A stretch of DNA of 49,167 bases from an uncultured Blautia sp. (GCA_900539145.1 UQAX01000016.1:1-49167); one strand, 5' to 3'; positions 1 through 8,249 are shown, numbered from the stretch's first letter. Numbers and translations are program-made. Notes: generated from the sequence alone by a model not told the origin.

Positions 1-57
1 GCATACATTTTTGTGTTACCCACTCTTTCAAGATTATCTTAACTTATTGACATTGTT
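1..57. repeat. Window-terminal inverted repeat, left copy
   Basis: The first 57 bases are an exact reverse complement of the last 57 bases (49111-49167). Weaker similarity continues inward for about 15 bases (CAACAG-CCCT against CAACAG-TCCCT). It contains the near-palindrome AAGATAATCTT. No gene lies in it. The likely explanation is the end of an insertion sequence or another dispersed repeat at which the contig was cut, but no transposase is visible here. Confidence 0.85.
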
Positions 58-86
58 TATACAACAGCCCCTCTTTTCGCTAAAAA

Positions 87-1313
87 TTATTTATTTTCTT
101 TTGCAGCCTCTGCCATTTTCATAGCACGAACTTTTAACGGCAGACCGAATAAAGTGATAAATCCGTCTGCGTCATGGTGGTCGTATAAATCACCTGTCGT
201 AAAGGATGCAAGAGACTCATTATACAGGCTGTAAGGAGAAACAGTACCTGCTTTAATGATGTTGCCTTTATAGAGTTTTAATTTTACTTTTCCGGTTACA
301 TACTCCTGTGTGCTTTCCACAAATGCCTGAATTGCTTCACGCAGAGGTGTGAACCATTTTCCTTCGTAAACGATTTGAGCAAATTGACTTCCTAATTTCT
401 TTTTCATTTCCATTGTGTCACGGTCTAAAATCAATTCTTCCAGCTGTGCGTGAGCTTCCATAAGAATTGTTCCGCCGGGAGTCTCATATACACCACGGGA
501 TTTCATACCTACAACACGGTTTTCTACAATATCAATAATTCCGATACCATTGGCGCCGCCTAATTCATTTAATTCTGTAATAATTTCAGATACCTTCATG
601 GATTTTCCGTTTAATGCAGTAGGAACTCCCTTTTCAAAAGTAAGAGAAATTTCAGTTTCTTTGTCAGGCGCTTTCTGAGGAGTTACGCCCAGAACCAGTA
701 AATGTTCATAATCCGGTTCAGCAGCAGGATCTTCCAATTCCAGACCTTCATGGCTGATATGCCATAAGTTTCTGTCACGGCTGTAACTGTTGCTCATATT
801 AAACGGAAGGTCAATACCATGTGCTTTACAGTATTCCATTTCATCTTCACGGGACTGCATGGTCCATACATCTGTCATACGCCATGGAGCGATGATTTTT
901 AAATCGGGAGCAAGCGCTTTAATTCCTAATTCAAAACGGATTTGGTCATTTCCTTTTCCCGTAGCTCCGTGACAGATAGCGACAGCGCCTTCTTTTCTTG
1001 CAATTTCTACTAATTTTTTTGCAATAGGCGGACGAGCCATAGAAGTGCCTAACAGATATTTATTTTCGTAAACAGCGCCTGCCTGAACGCAAGGAACAAT
1101 GTAATCATCACAAAATTCATCTACAATATCTTCAATATACAGCTTTGAAGCGCCGGATAAAGCTGCACGTTCTTCCAAACCATCTAATTCTGAACCTTGG
1201 CCACAGTTGATGCAGCAGCAGATAACCTCATAATCAAAATTTTCCTTTAGCCAAGGAATAAGAGCTGTTGTATCTAAACCGCCTGAATATGCTAAAATAA
1301 CTTTTTCTTTCAT
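87..1313 (-). CDS. argG: Argininosuccinate synthase
   Basis: This enzyme joins citrulline and aspartate with ATP to give argininosuccinate, the penultimate step of arginine synthesis, in the cytoplasm. The 408-residue protein opens with the PP-loop ATP motif AYSGGLDTT and keeps family signatures such as GATGKGNDQIRFE and ISHEGLELEDP; its length is typical. I chose the ATG at 1313 because GGAGGA lies 8 bases upstream and the family starts with MKEKVILAYSGG. An in-frame ATG 15 codons upstream lies over the -10 box of the promoter, so it cannot belong to that transcript. No argH or other arg gene is adjacent. A possible ArgR operator overlaps the promoter. Confidence 0.96.
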   Translation of the reverse strand: MKEKVILAYSGGLDTTALIPWLKENFDYEVICCCINCGQGSELDGLEERAALSGASKLYIEDIVDEFCDDYIVPCVQAGAVYENKYLLGTSMARPPIAKKLVEIARKEGAVAICHGATGKGNDQIRFELGIKALAPDLKIIAPWRMTDVWTMQSREDEMEYCKAHGIDLPFNMSNSYSRDRNLWHISHEGLELEDPAAEPDYEHLLVLGVTPQKAPDKETEISLTFEKGVPTALNGKSMKVSEIITELNELGGANGIGIIDIVENRVVGMKSRGVYETPGGTILMEAHAQLEELILDRDTMEMKKKLGSQFAQIVYEGKWFTPLREAIQAFVESTQEYVTGKVKLKLYKGNIIKAGTVSPYSLYNESLASFTTGDLYDHHDADGFITLFGLPLKVRAMKMAEAAKENK

Positions 1314-1349
1314 AACGAAATCCTCCAAAGAATTATTTTGTATGAATGT

Positions 1350-1378
1350 AATATACACCTAAATAAATAATTATGCAA
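1350..1378 (-). promoter_or_regulatory. argG promoter with possible ArgR operator
   Basis: On the minus strand TTGCAT (1378-1373) is followed by a 17-base spacer and TATATT (1355-1350), a good sigma-A promoter. The overlapping string TGCAT-AATT-ATTTA differs by one base in each half from the ARG-box core TGAAT-N4-ATTCA, and a further ATTCA half site lies just downstream. The promoter is well supported; the operator is an inference. Confidence 0.7.
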
Positions 1379-1512
1379 TAGTTTTTTTAAAAAAATAGAA
1401 AAAAACTTATAAAACAGATAAAAATAGAATAAATATACATTGATATGCAAGGTTAGATATGAATAAAAAAAGAAATACAGGTAAAAATATGAAGAGAAAA
1501 TAATGGAGGAAA

Positions 1513-1953
1513 ATGAAAATGTGGGGAATTTTAATTGCATTGCTGTCAGGAGCGCTTATGAGTGTACAGGGAGTTTTTAATACGGAGCTGACAAAGCAGA
1601 CAAGTCTTTGGGTTTCGACAGGGTGGGTGCAGATTTCAGCATTTCTTGTTTGTGTGGCAGCATGGTTGTTTACGGGACGTGAGTCCGTGGGAGCTTTGAT
1701 GAAGGTCGAAAATAAGTATATACTTTTGGGTGGAGTAATCGGAGCTTTTATTACTGTAACAGTTATTCAGAGTATGTCCTCTTTAGGACCTGCCAAAGCG
1801 GCAATGCTGATTGTAATCGCACAGCTTGCAGTGGCATATCTTATTGAATTATTTGGGATGTTCGGTGTGGAAAAGGTGGATTTTCAATGGAGAAAGCTTT
1901 TGGGAATGGCAATCGCTATTGCGGGCATCGTTATTTTCAAATGGGAAAAATAG
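1513..1953 (+). CDS. DMT superfamily (YdcZ/DUF606-type) membrane protein
   Basis: This is a 146-residue, almost wholly hydrophobic protein with about five membrane helices, starting MKMWGILIALLSGALMSVQG. The length, the opening and the pattern of small residues fit the YdcZ/DUF606 branch of the drug/metabolite transporter superfamily, whose members work as small paired or oligomeric transporters of mostly unknown substrate. GGAGG lies 5 bases before the ATG. A second in-frame ATG two codons on is also possible. It stands alone between the divergent argG and a strong terminator, so the context gives no clue to the substrate. Family call fairly secure; function unknown. Confidence 0.75.
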   Translation: MKMWGILIALLSGALMSVQGVFNTELTKQTSLWVSTGWVQISAFLVCVAAWLFTGRESVGALMKVENKYILLGGVIGAFITVTVIQSMSSLGPAKAAMLIVIAQLAVAYLIELFGMFGVEKVDFQWRKLLGMAIAIAGIVIFKWEK

Positions 1954-1955
1954 AC

Positions 1956-1986
1956 AAAAACAGCCGGTTGCTTACGGCTGTTTTTT
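1956..1986 (+). terminator. Rho-independent terminator after the DMT gene
   Basis: CAGCCG (1961-1966), an 8-base loop and CGGCTG (1975-1980) are followed by six Ts and preceded by As. It starts 2 bases after the stop codon. Confidence 0.9.
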
Positions 1987-2129
1987 GGATTGCAGGAAAA
2001 AAAGAATAGTGCTATACTGAAGCTACATTTCAAATAGGCAAATCGGTGTTTCTGCCGTAATACCCATAAAACGTATTAGAACACAAAAAAGTTTATGTAT
2101 TTTTTAGAAAAGAAGTTATCAATTTGATA

Positions 2130-2158
2130 TTGTAAAGAGATTGCAAATTCGTTACAAT
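2130..2158 (+). promoter_or_regulatory. comEA promoter
   Basis: TTGTAA (2130-2135), a 17-base spacer and TACAAT (2153-2158). The predicted start near 2165 gives a leader of about 44 bases that is mostly one hairpin. Confidence 0.75.
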
Positions 2159-2177
2159 AGACATAGTTGTACGAACT

Positions 2178-2201
2178 CCTCTTTACAAGCTCGTAAGGAG
2201 G
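2178..2201 (+). promoter_or_regulatory. Hairpin hiding the comEA ribosome binding site
   Basis: CCTCTTTAC (2178-2186), loop AAGCTC and GTAAGGAGG (2193-2201) form nine consecutive pairs, one of them G-U. The right arm contains the complete AGGAGG Shine-Dalgarno sequence of comEA, 7 bases before its ATG. A competing 5-bp pairing of TACGA (2170-2174) with TCGTA (2191-2195) would open it. The pairing is directly visible; a control function is inferred. Confidence 0.6.
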
Positions 2202-2208
2202 TAATTGT

Positions 2209-2814
2209 ATGATGAAAGCAAAAAATATCTTATTTATAATGCTTATGGGCATAATATGTCTTGTTTTTAGTTCCTGTAATTCCCCAAAAGAGGAAACGGT
2301 TGTGATAGAGCAGTCGGAAGAAAAACAGAATAAACCAAAAACAGAGGAACATTCTGAACAAGAAGAAGCTTGGATATGGGTAGATGTCAGCGGAGCAGTG
2401 AGCGCTCCGGGGGTATATCGTCTGAAACAGGGTTCCAGAGTATTTGAGGCAGTTCAGGAAGCCGGAGGCTTTTTGGAAAATGCAGATACAACGGGAATTA
2501 ATCAGGCTTCTGTTTTATCAGACGGGGAAAAGCTTCAAATCTATACAATAGAAGAAGTACAACAAATGGAAGTACAGCCTGAAATGTTTTCCGGCTCATC
2601 GGAAAATGCAGAAAGCGGTGGTAAAGTTAACATAAATACAGCCGATTTGACAGAGCTTCAGGAAATTCCGGGAGTAGGAGAAAAAAAGGCACAGTCCATT
2701 ATGGAGTATCGGGAAGCCTGCGGAGGTTTTCAGAACATTGAACAGCTTCAGGAGGTACCGGGGATTAAAGGGAAAACATTTGATAAAGTCAAGGATTACA
2801 TAACAGTAAAATAA
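2209..2814 (+). CDS. comEA: ComEA-like DNA-binding competence protein
   Basis: ComEA binds double-stranded DNA at the outer face of the membrane and hands it to the ComEC channel during natural transformation. The 201-residue protein has a signal segment at 1-22 ending FSSC, so Cys23 could be lipid-modified, then a charged linker, an SLBB domain at about 55-115 (WVDVSGAVSAPGVYRLKQGS) and a helix-hairpin-helix DNA-binding domain at about 140-201 (KVNINTADLTELQEIPGVGE). The start is the first of two adjacent ATGs, 7 bases after AGGAGG. Bacillus ComEA is a bitopic membrane protein, so a lipoprotein form would be a difference. comEC follows three genes later. Confidence 0.88.
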   Translation: MMKAKNILFIMLMGIICLVFSSCNSPKEETVVIEQSEEKQNKPKTEEHSEQEEAWIWVDVSGAVSAPGVYRLKQGSRVFEAVQEAGGFLENADTTGINQASVLSDGEKLQIYTIEEVQQMEVQPEMFSGSSENAESGGKVNINTADLTELQEIPGVGEKKAQSIMEYREACGGFQNIEQLQEVPGIKGKTFDKVKDYITVK

Positions 2815-2825
2815 GGAGAATATAG

Positions 2826-3515
2826 ATGAGCAAGCGTGTATTAGTAGTAGACGATGAGAAACTGATTGTAAAAGGAATACGTTTTAGTCTGGAACAGGAA
2901 GGAATGGAAGTGGATTGTGCTTATGACGGAGAAGAAGCACTGGAAAAAGCTAAAGAGAAGGAATATGATATGATTCTTCTGGATATTATGCTTCCAAAGC
3001 TTACAGGACTGGAGGTCTGTCAACAAATCAGAGAGTTTTCATCTGTCCCCATTATTATGCTAACTGCAAAAGGGGAAGATATGGATAAAATTCTGGGGCT
3101 TGAATACGGTGCGGATGATTATATCACAAAGCCTTTTAATATTCTGGAGGTAAAAGCACGTATTAAAGCGATTATGCGAAGAATGCGTAAAGAAGAAGCA
3201 AAAGAAAGCTTTGGAAAAACATTGGTATCGGGAGACTTGAAATTAGACTGCGAAGGCAGAAGAGTATTTATCGCAGGGAAAGAAATTAATCTGACTGCAA
3301 AAGAATTTGATGTATTGGAGCTTTTGGCAAAAAATCCAAACAAAGTATACAGCAGAGAAAATCTCTTAAATTTAGTATGGGGATATGAATATCCGGGAGA
3401 TGTGCGTACCGTTGATGTACATATCAGGCGTTTAAGAGAAAAAATAGAAGCTGTTCCAAGTGACCCGAAATATGTTCATACAAAATGGGGAATTGGATAT
3501 TATTTTCAGGGCTAA
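2826..3515 (+). CDS. OmpR/PhoB-family response regulator
   Basis: This is a 229-residue transcription regulator. The receiver domain (1-120) has the acidic pocket Asp9-Asp10, the phosphorylated Asp53 (in LLDIMLPK), Thr80 and Lys102 (in ITKPF). The C-terminal winged helix (about 133-228) carries the usual FDVLELLAKNP and VDVHIRRLREKIE signatures. It starts 11 bases after comEA with AGGAG before the ATG, so both probably share a transcript. The partner kinase follows 87 bases later, after a hairpin. The targets cannot be read from the sequence; its place between comEA and comEC hints at envelope or competence control. Confidence 0.93.
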   Translation: MSKRVLVVDDEKLIVKGIRFSLEQEGMEVDCAYDGEEALEKAKEKEYDMILLDIMLPKLTGLEVCQQIREFSSVPIIMLTAKGEDMDKILGLEYGADDYITKPFNILEVKARIKAIMRRMRKEEAKESFGKTLVSGDLKLDCEGRRVFIAGKEINLTAKEFDVLELLAKNPNKVYSRENLLNLVWGYEYPGDVRTVDVHIRRLREKIEAVPSDPKYVHTKWGIGYYFQG

Positions 3516-3521
3516 GCTAAC

Positions 3522-3548
3522 GCCGCAGTAGATAGATGCTATTGCGGC
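3522..3548 (+). terminator. Hairpin between regulator and kinase genes
   Basis: GCCGCAGTAG (3522-3531), a 7-base loop and CTATTGCGGC (3539-3548) pair over ten positions with one G-U, followed by AATTCTTTTC. It begins 6 bases after the regulator stop codon and could partly terminate or process the transcript, making more regulator than kinase. Confidence 0.65.
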
Positions 3549-3602
3549 AATTCTTTTCTGAGGCTTTTTGAAAAGCCCTATTGATAGAGTGAGGAAATTA
3601 GA

Positions 3603-5030
3603 ATGAAGATAAAGATGAAACTGTCATTTTTGAAAAGTCTTAGGTTTCGAGTTATGGTACTTCTGGTGATTATCGGAATTTTGCCGTGTATCATTGCAGA
3701 AAGCGTAATTGTAAGCAGTTACGAAAATCGGGCAGTAGAGCTGAAAAATATCAGCGTGAAAAATCAATGCGATATTCTGGGAAAACAGCTTATGAAGGAG
3801 GAATATTTAAAATATCCCCAGTCAGAGGTTATTAACAGCGAGCTGGCTATGTTTTCTTCAGTTTTCAGCGGAAGAATTTTAGTGATTAACCGAGACGGAA
3901 GGATTGTAAAGGATACCTATGATATTGATGAGGGAAAATATGTTCTTTCAGAGGCTGTAATTAAGTGTTTTGAAGGAGAAAATACAGGATATTATGATAA
4001 AGATAATTCTTACATTGTACAGACGGTTCCGCTGAAAAACATGATAAATAAGCAGGTAGAGGGTGTAATGCTCATTAGTATTTCTACCAGCGATATTAAA
4101 GACAGTATCGCTATTTTAAGACACAGGGCAAATTTACTGCTGCTTATTATTTGTGTATTTGTTTTAATTTTAGGTTTTGTATGGTCAAAAACATTGGTTC
4201 GCCCGTTTGCACGAGTTGGAAAAGCTATTGAAGAATTGACAGACGGGTATTTAGATGAAGAAATTTCAGTGCCGGATTATACAGAAACGGAGATGATAAG
4301 CAGTGTTTTTAATAAAATGCTGAAGAAAATGAAGGTTTTAGACGACTCCAGACAGGAATTTGTGGCAAATGTGTCTCATGAGCTGAAAACACCGATGACA
4401 TCGATAAAAGTTTTGGCGGACTCCCTTGCAGGACAGGAGGATGTTCCCGTAGAGCTGTATAAGGAATTTATGCAGGATATCGCAGTTGAGATTGACAGGG
4501 AGAATAAGATTATTACAGACCTGTTGTCTTTGGTGAAAATGGATAAAAAGGCATCAGAGCTTAATATTGAGAAAGTAAACATCAATGAGCTTATGGAAAA
4601 TATTTTAAAGAGACTGAAGCCGATTGCTGATAAAAAGAAGGTGGAGCTGGTACTAGAAAGTTATCGTCCGATTGTTGCAGAGATTGATGAGGTGAAGCTG
4701 AGTCTGGCATTATCAAATTTAGTAGAAAATGGTATTAAATATAATGTGGAAGACGGATGGGTACATGTGACTTTAAATGCAGACCATAAATATTTTTATG
4801 TTTCCGTAGAAGACTCGGGAATTGGTATCCCACAGGAGTCCATTGACCGTATTTTTGAAAGATTTTATCGTGTGGATAAGTCACACTCCAGAGAAATCGG
4901 CGGAACAGGTCTGGGACTTGCTATTACCAGAAATGCCATTGTTATGCACAGAGGTGCGATTAAGGTAAAGAGCGAGGAGCATAAAGGAACTACGTTTTCA
5001 GTGAGAATTCCGTTAAATTATATTGGATAG
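3603..5030 (+). CDS. Sensor histidine kinase with HAMP domain
   Basis: This 475-residue membrane kinase pairs with the preceding regulator. It has a membrane helix at about 16-36, an extracytoplasmic sensor domain to about 175, a second helix at about 177-197, a HAMP linker, the HisKA helix with the phosphorylated His259 (in VSHELKTPMTS), and a HATPase domain with N box (LSNLVENGIKYN), DSGIGIP and GGTGLGLAI. All catalytic motifs are intact. The ATG follows GAGGAAA. The sensor domain resembles extracytoplasmic PAS-like folds, as in PhoR or WalK relatives, but the signal is unknown. A GerMN lipoprotein follows 11 bases downstream and may be an accessory sensor. Confidence 0.93.
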   Translation: MKIKMKLSFLKSLRFRVMVLLVIIGILPCIIAESVIVSSYENRAVELKNISVKNQCDILGKQLMKEEYLKYPQSEVINSELAMFSSVFSGRILVINRDGRIVKDTYDIDEGKYVLSEAVIKCFEGENTGYYDKDNSYIVQTVPLKNMINKQVEGVMLISISTSDIKDSIAILRHRANLLLLIICVFVLILGFVWSKTLVRPFARVGKAIEELTDGYLDEEISVPDYTETEMISSVFNKMLKKMKVLDDSRQEFVANVSHELKTPMTSIKVLADSLAGQEDVPVELYKEFMQDIAVEIDRENKIITDLLSLVKMDKKASELNIEKVNINELMENILKRLKPIADKKKVELVLESYRPIVAEIDEVKLSLALSNLVENGIKYNVEDGWVHVTLNADHKYFYVSVEDSGIGIPQESIDRIFERFYRVDKSHSREIGGTGLGLAITRNAIVMHRGAIKVKSEEHKGTTFSVRIPLNYIG

Positions 5031-5041
5031 GAGGCATACAG

Positions 5042-5980
5042 GTGAAAGGAAAAAGACATGGCATCCTGTTTCTTTTGCTCTGCTTTGTTATAGTGGCTGT
5101 AACAGGGTGCAGCAAAAAGGAAGAAAAAAATGAAAAAAGAGAATATCAGATGTATTACTTGTCGCCTACGGAAAGTTCTTTGGAAACGGATGAGTATAAG
5201 CCGACAAAAAGGACAACAGAGGCAATGGTAAAGGAAATCGGCGAGATGCTGGATGAAACACCAAAAAAAGAGGAACATTTTCGGCTGCTTCCAAAAGATG
5301 TAAATATTTTGGAGTGCAGTTATGATGGAGAAAAGGTTGTTGTCAATTTTAATGAAAATTATAAAAAAATGAAAAATACCAGAGAAATTCTGGTAAGAGC
5401 AGGTATTGTAAAAGCATTTACCCAGATACCCGGAGTTGAGTATGTGGAATTTACAGAGAACGGAGCGCCCATGACAGACTCAGAGGGTGTGGAAATCGGG
5501 AAAATGGATAGGAATACCTTTGTGGAAAATGAAGGTGAAAATGTAAACTCTTATGTACACAGTAATCTGAACCTCTATTTCGCAGATGAAAGCGGAAGCA
5601 GCTTGGTGAAAGAGACGGTTTCGGCATATTATAACAGCAATGTTCCGGTGGAACGGGAAGTGGTGGAAAGATTGCTGAAAGGCCCTAAGACAGAGGGGTT
5701 AAAACCGACCTTATCACCGAATACAAAAATTTTAGGCGTTTCTATTGTAGAAGGAATTTGTTATGTAAATCTGGATAAGAGTTTTTTGACAGACTCCATG
5801 GATGTGCAGGAAAAGCTTCCGATATACTCTATTGTCAATTCTCTTACAGACGCATGTAATATTCGTGCTGTGCAGATTTCGGTGGAAGGAGAAACGAAGG
5901 TTACGTTTCGGGAAACCATGAAATTAGACGAACCGTATCATGCAGATTATGGATTGCTAAAGGAGGAAGAAAGTGAGTAA
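5042..5980 (+). CDS. Lipoprotein with two GerMN domains
   Basis: This is a 312-residue exported lipoprotein: signal peptide 1-22, lipobox VTGC with Cys23, a charged linker, then two GerMN (sporulation/spore germination) domains at about 60-150 and 175-300. The second is the clearer copy (LLKGPKTEGLKPTLSPNT then GICYVNLDKSF). GerMN domains occur in GerM of Bacillus and LpqB of actinobacteria, both cell-envelope proteins. It starts with GTG at 5042 after AGGAGG, 11 bases after the kinase gene, and its end overlaps comEC by 8 bases, so translation may be coupled. The regulator-kinase-lipoprotein order recalls mtrA-mtrB-lpqB. The function here is inferred only. Confidence 0.85.
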   Translation: MKGKRHGILFLLLCFVIVAVTGCSKKEEKNEKREYQMYYLSPTESSLETDEYKPTKRTTEAMVKEIGEMLDETPKKEEHFRLLPKDVNILECSYDGEKVVVNFNENYKKMKNTREILVRAGIVKAFTQIPGVEYVEFTENGAPMTDSEGVEIGKMDRNTFVENEGENVNSYVHSNLNLYFADESGSSLVKETVSAYYNSNVPVEREVVERLLKGPKTEGLKPTLSPNTKILGVSIVEGICYVNLDKSFLTDSMDVQEKLPIYSIVNSLTDACNIRAVQISVEGETKVTFRETMKLDEPYHADYGLLKEEESE

Positions 5981-8243
5981 AAGACCATTATGTGGGGCTG
6001 CCCTTTTATGGGCAGTCATGCTGTGGCTTTTGGGACAGATGCAGGTTTCGGCGTTCACTTTTCAAACGCCGAAGCTTCCTCTTAAAATTCCTCTGGAAAA
6101 AGCAGCAGTAAGCGGAGAAATTTATAAGAAAGAAGAATTTACTCTTTATACAAATCTTTATATCAAGAATGCAAATCTAACTATAAATTCAAAACAATAT
6201 TCCATAGATAATGTAAAAGTTCATATAAAAAGAGAAAAGTGCAGCACTGCCTTTCGCTGTGGGTACAAGGTTTTCGTAAAAGGAAGGCTGGAGGAAATTC
6301 CTTTGCCTGCTAATCTGGGACAGTTTAATGAAAGGGTTTATAACTATGCCAGAGGGATAAAATGGTATCAGTCCGGCGAGTCTGTACAAGTGTTGGAAAA
6401 GAATTTTAATCTGTTTTTAAAATGGCAGAACAAGATTAAAGAAATGTGGATAAAAGGAATTTCAAAAGTTGTTCCGGAGGATAAAATTGGATTTTTTGAG
6501 TCTGTTTTGTTAGGAGAAAAAAGAAATTTGGACAGTAGTCAGAAGATATTGTTTCAAATTATGGGATGCTCTCATATTTTAGCCATTTCAGGACTGCACC
6601 TTTCTATTATGGGAGGAGGACTTTTAAAAATTTTGCAGAGACTTTCCGTTCCCTTTTGGGCAGCAGGGAGCATTTCTATGATTGCAATGATTTTATATGG
6701 AGGTCTTACAGGCAGCGGAGCGGCAGTCATGCGGGCGGCAATTATGTTTTCAGTCTGGATTGGAGCATTGATATGGAAAAGAACGTATGATTTTTTATCT
6801 TCAGCAGCCTTAGCCTGTATTTTACTCCTCATAAAATCGCCACTGTATTTATATGACAGCAGCTTCTTATTGTCTTTTGGTGCAATTTTAGGCTTAGGTC
6901 TTGTTCAACCCGCACTTTTTTCAAAAAAAACGCAGAGAGGAAAGAAGACATTAGGAGAGAAAATCAAAAAGCTTTTTATGGATGGAATAAAGGGAGGAAT
7001 TGCAGTATGGGCAGTGCTGTTGCCTATGATGATGTATTTTTTTTATGAAATCTCCGTGTTTGGAATAATTATAAATCTTTTGGTTCTTCCAACCGCAGGA
7101 ATTTTACTGATATCCGGTTGTGCAGGAAGTCTTTTGGGAATGTGTGGAATTACTCCCTTGGGAAAACTTGTTACAGCGCCTGCGCTGTTGATTTTAGAAG
7201 CTTACATAAGTGTAGGAAAGGCCATTCAGAATATTCCTTTTGCAGTATGGATTACAGGAAAACCGGCTTTGTGGAAATGCGTATGCTATTATATGTTTCT
7301 TATTCTTTTGCTGTGTGTGAAAAATTGTAAAAAAAGCAGTAAAAGGCGGAAAACATTTTGGAGCGGGATATGGATAGCAAGCCTCCTTCTGTTGTGTGTG
7401 AAGCTTCCGTGGGAAATAAGAGATATTACCTTTTTGGATGTAGGGCAAGGGGATTGCATTTGTATTCATACGGGTAACAGAAGTTGCTTTCTCATAGACG
7501 GCGGCAGCAGCAGTGTGTCCGGTGTGGGAAAGTACCGAATTCTTCCGTTTTTAAAAGCCTGCGGAATACAAGAAATAAAGGGAATTTTTGTTTCTCATAC
7601 GGATTTGGATCATATTAGCGGGATACAGGAAATTTTGGAAAGTGTGCCAAGAAAGGAGACACAGATAAAGCTTGAAAGACTTTTTTTATCGGAATGTGAG
7701 GAGAAAAAGGAGAAATTAGAGGAATTGGAAAAGAAGGGGAAAAAAGCAGGCTGTAAGGCAGTATACATAAAGAAAGGAACAAAAATAAGGGAAGGAAAAG
7801 TACAATTGGAATGTTTGGCACCTGACAGAAAAGATTTAGAATGTAATGAAGGTTCTCAGGCATTTTGCATGACAAAAGGAAGCTTAAAGGTACTCTTTAC
7901 CGGAGATATAGAGGGAGAAGGCGAAAATGAACTTTTTCAGGAGATAAAAGCAAGAGGTGAGGAATATGATGTGTTGAAAGTGGCACATCATGGTTCTAAG
8001 AATTCCACAAAAGAAGAATTTTTGGAAATTGTCAACCCTAAAGCATCTGTAATTTCCTGTGGCAAAGATAATTCTTATGGGCATCCTCACAAGGAATTAT
8101 TGGAAAGATTGGAAAATTATACAGAAAAAATGTTGTTTACTATGGAAGAGGGGGAGATTAGATTGACAGAAAGGAAAAATAGTTTTTGTATAGAAAGCAG
8201 ATTGGGAAAGAAAAGGTATCTTTTCATGGAAAATGAACCGTGA
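5973..8243 (+). CDS. comEC: ComEC/Rec2 DNA-uptake channel
   Basis: ComEC forms the membrane channel that passes single-stranded DNA into the cytoplasm. The 756-residue protein has a signal-like first helix, an extracytoplasmic OB/DUF4131-type region to about 150, the Competence membrane domain at about 180-470 with many helices (including SHILAISGLHLSIMGGG), and a C-terminal metallo-beta-lactamase domain at about 480-740 with DVGQGD, SHTDLDH, VAHHGS and SYGHPH, so its metal-site residues look intact. It starts with GTG at 5973 after AAGGAGG, inside the end of the GerMN gene. The length is normal, giving no sign of decay. Confidence 0.94.
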   Translation: MSKRPLCGAALLWAVMLWLLGQMQVSAFTFQTPKLPLKIPLEKAAVSGEIYKKEEFTLYTNLYIKNANLTINSKQYSIDNVKVHIKREKCSTAFRCGYKVFVKGRLEEIPLPANLGQFNERVYNYARGIKWYQSGESVQVLEKNFNLFLKWQNKIKEMWIKGISKVVPEDKIGFFESVLLGEKRNLDSSQKILFQIMGCSHILAISGLHLSIMGGGLLKILQRLSVPFWAAGSISMIAMILYGGLTGSGAAVMRAAIMFSVWIGALIWKRTYDFLSSAALACILLLIKSPLYLYDSSFLLSFGAILGLGLVQPALFSKKTQRGKKTLGEKIKKLFMDGIKGGIAVWAVLLPMMMYFFYEISVFGIIINLLVLPTAGILLISGCAGSLLGMCGITPLGKLVTAPALLILEAYISVGKAIQNIPFAVWITGKPALWKCVCYYMFLILLLCVKNCKKSSKRRKTFWSGIWIASLLLLCVKLPWEIRDITFLDVGQGDCICIHTGNRSCFLIDGGSSSVSGVGKYRILPFLKACGIQEIKGIFVSHTDLDHISGIQEILESVPRKETQIKLERLFLSECEEKKEKLEELEKKGKKAGCKAVYIKKGTKIREGKVQLECLAPDRKDLECNEGSQAFCMTKGSLKVLFTGDIEGEGENELFQEIKARGEEYDVLKVAHHGSKNSTKEEFLEIVNPKASVISCGKDNSYGHPHKELLERLENYTEKMLFTMEEGEIRLTERKNSFCIESRLGKKRYLFMENEP

Positions 8244-8249
8244 TATAAT
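8221..8249 (+). promoter_or_regulatory. holA promoter
   Basis: TTTTCA (8221-8226), a 17-base spacer and a perfect TATAAT (8244-8249), overlapping the end of comEC. The same TTTTCA-17-TATAAT arrangement occurs before mreB. Confidence 0.65.

Noticed and set aside
1314..1358. Longer argG starting at 1358
   Set aside because: The extra 15 residues fall upstream of the predicted transcription start and lack a ribosome binding site; the ATG at 1313 has both support and family match.
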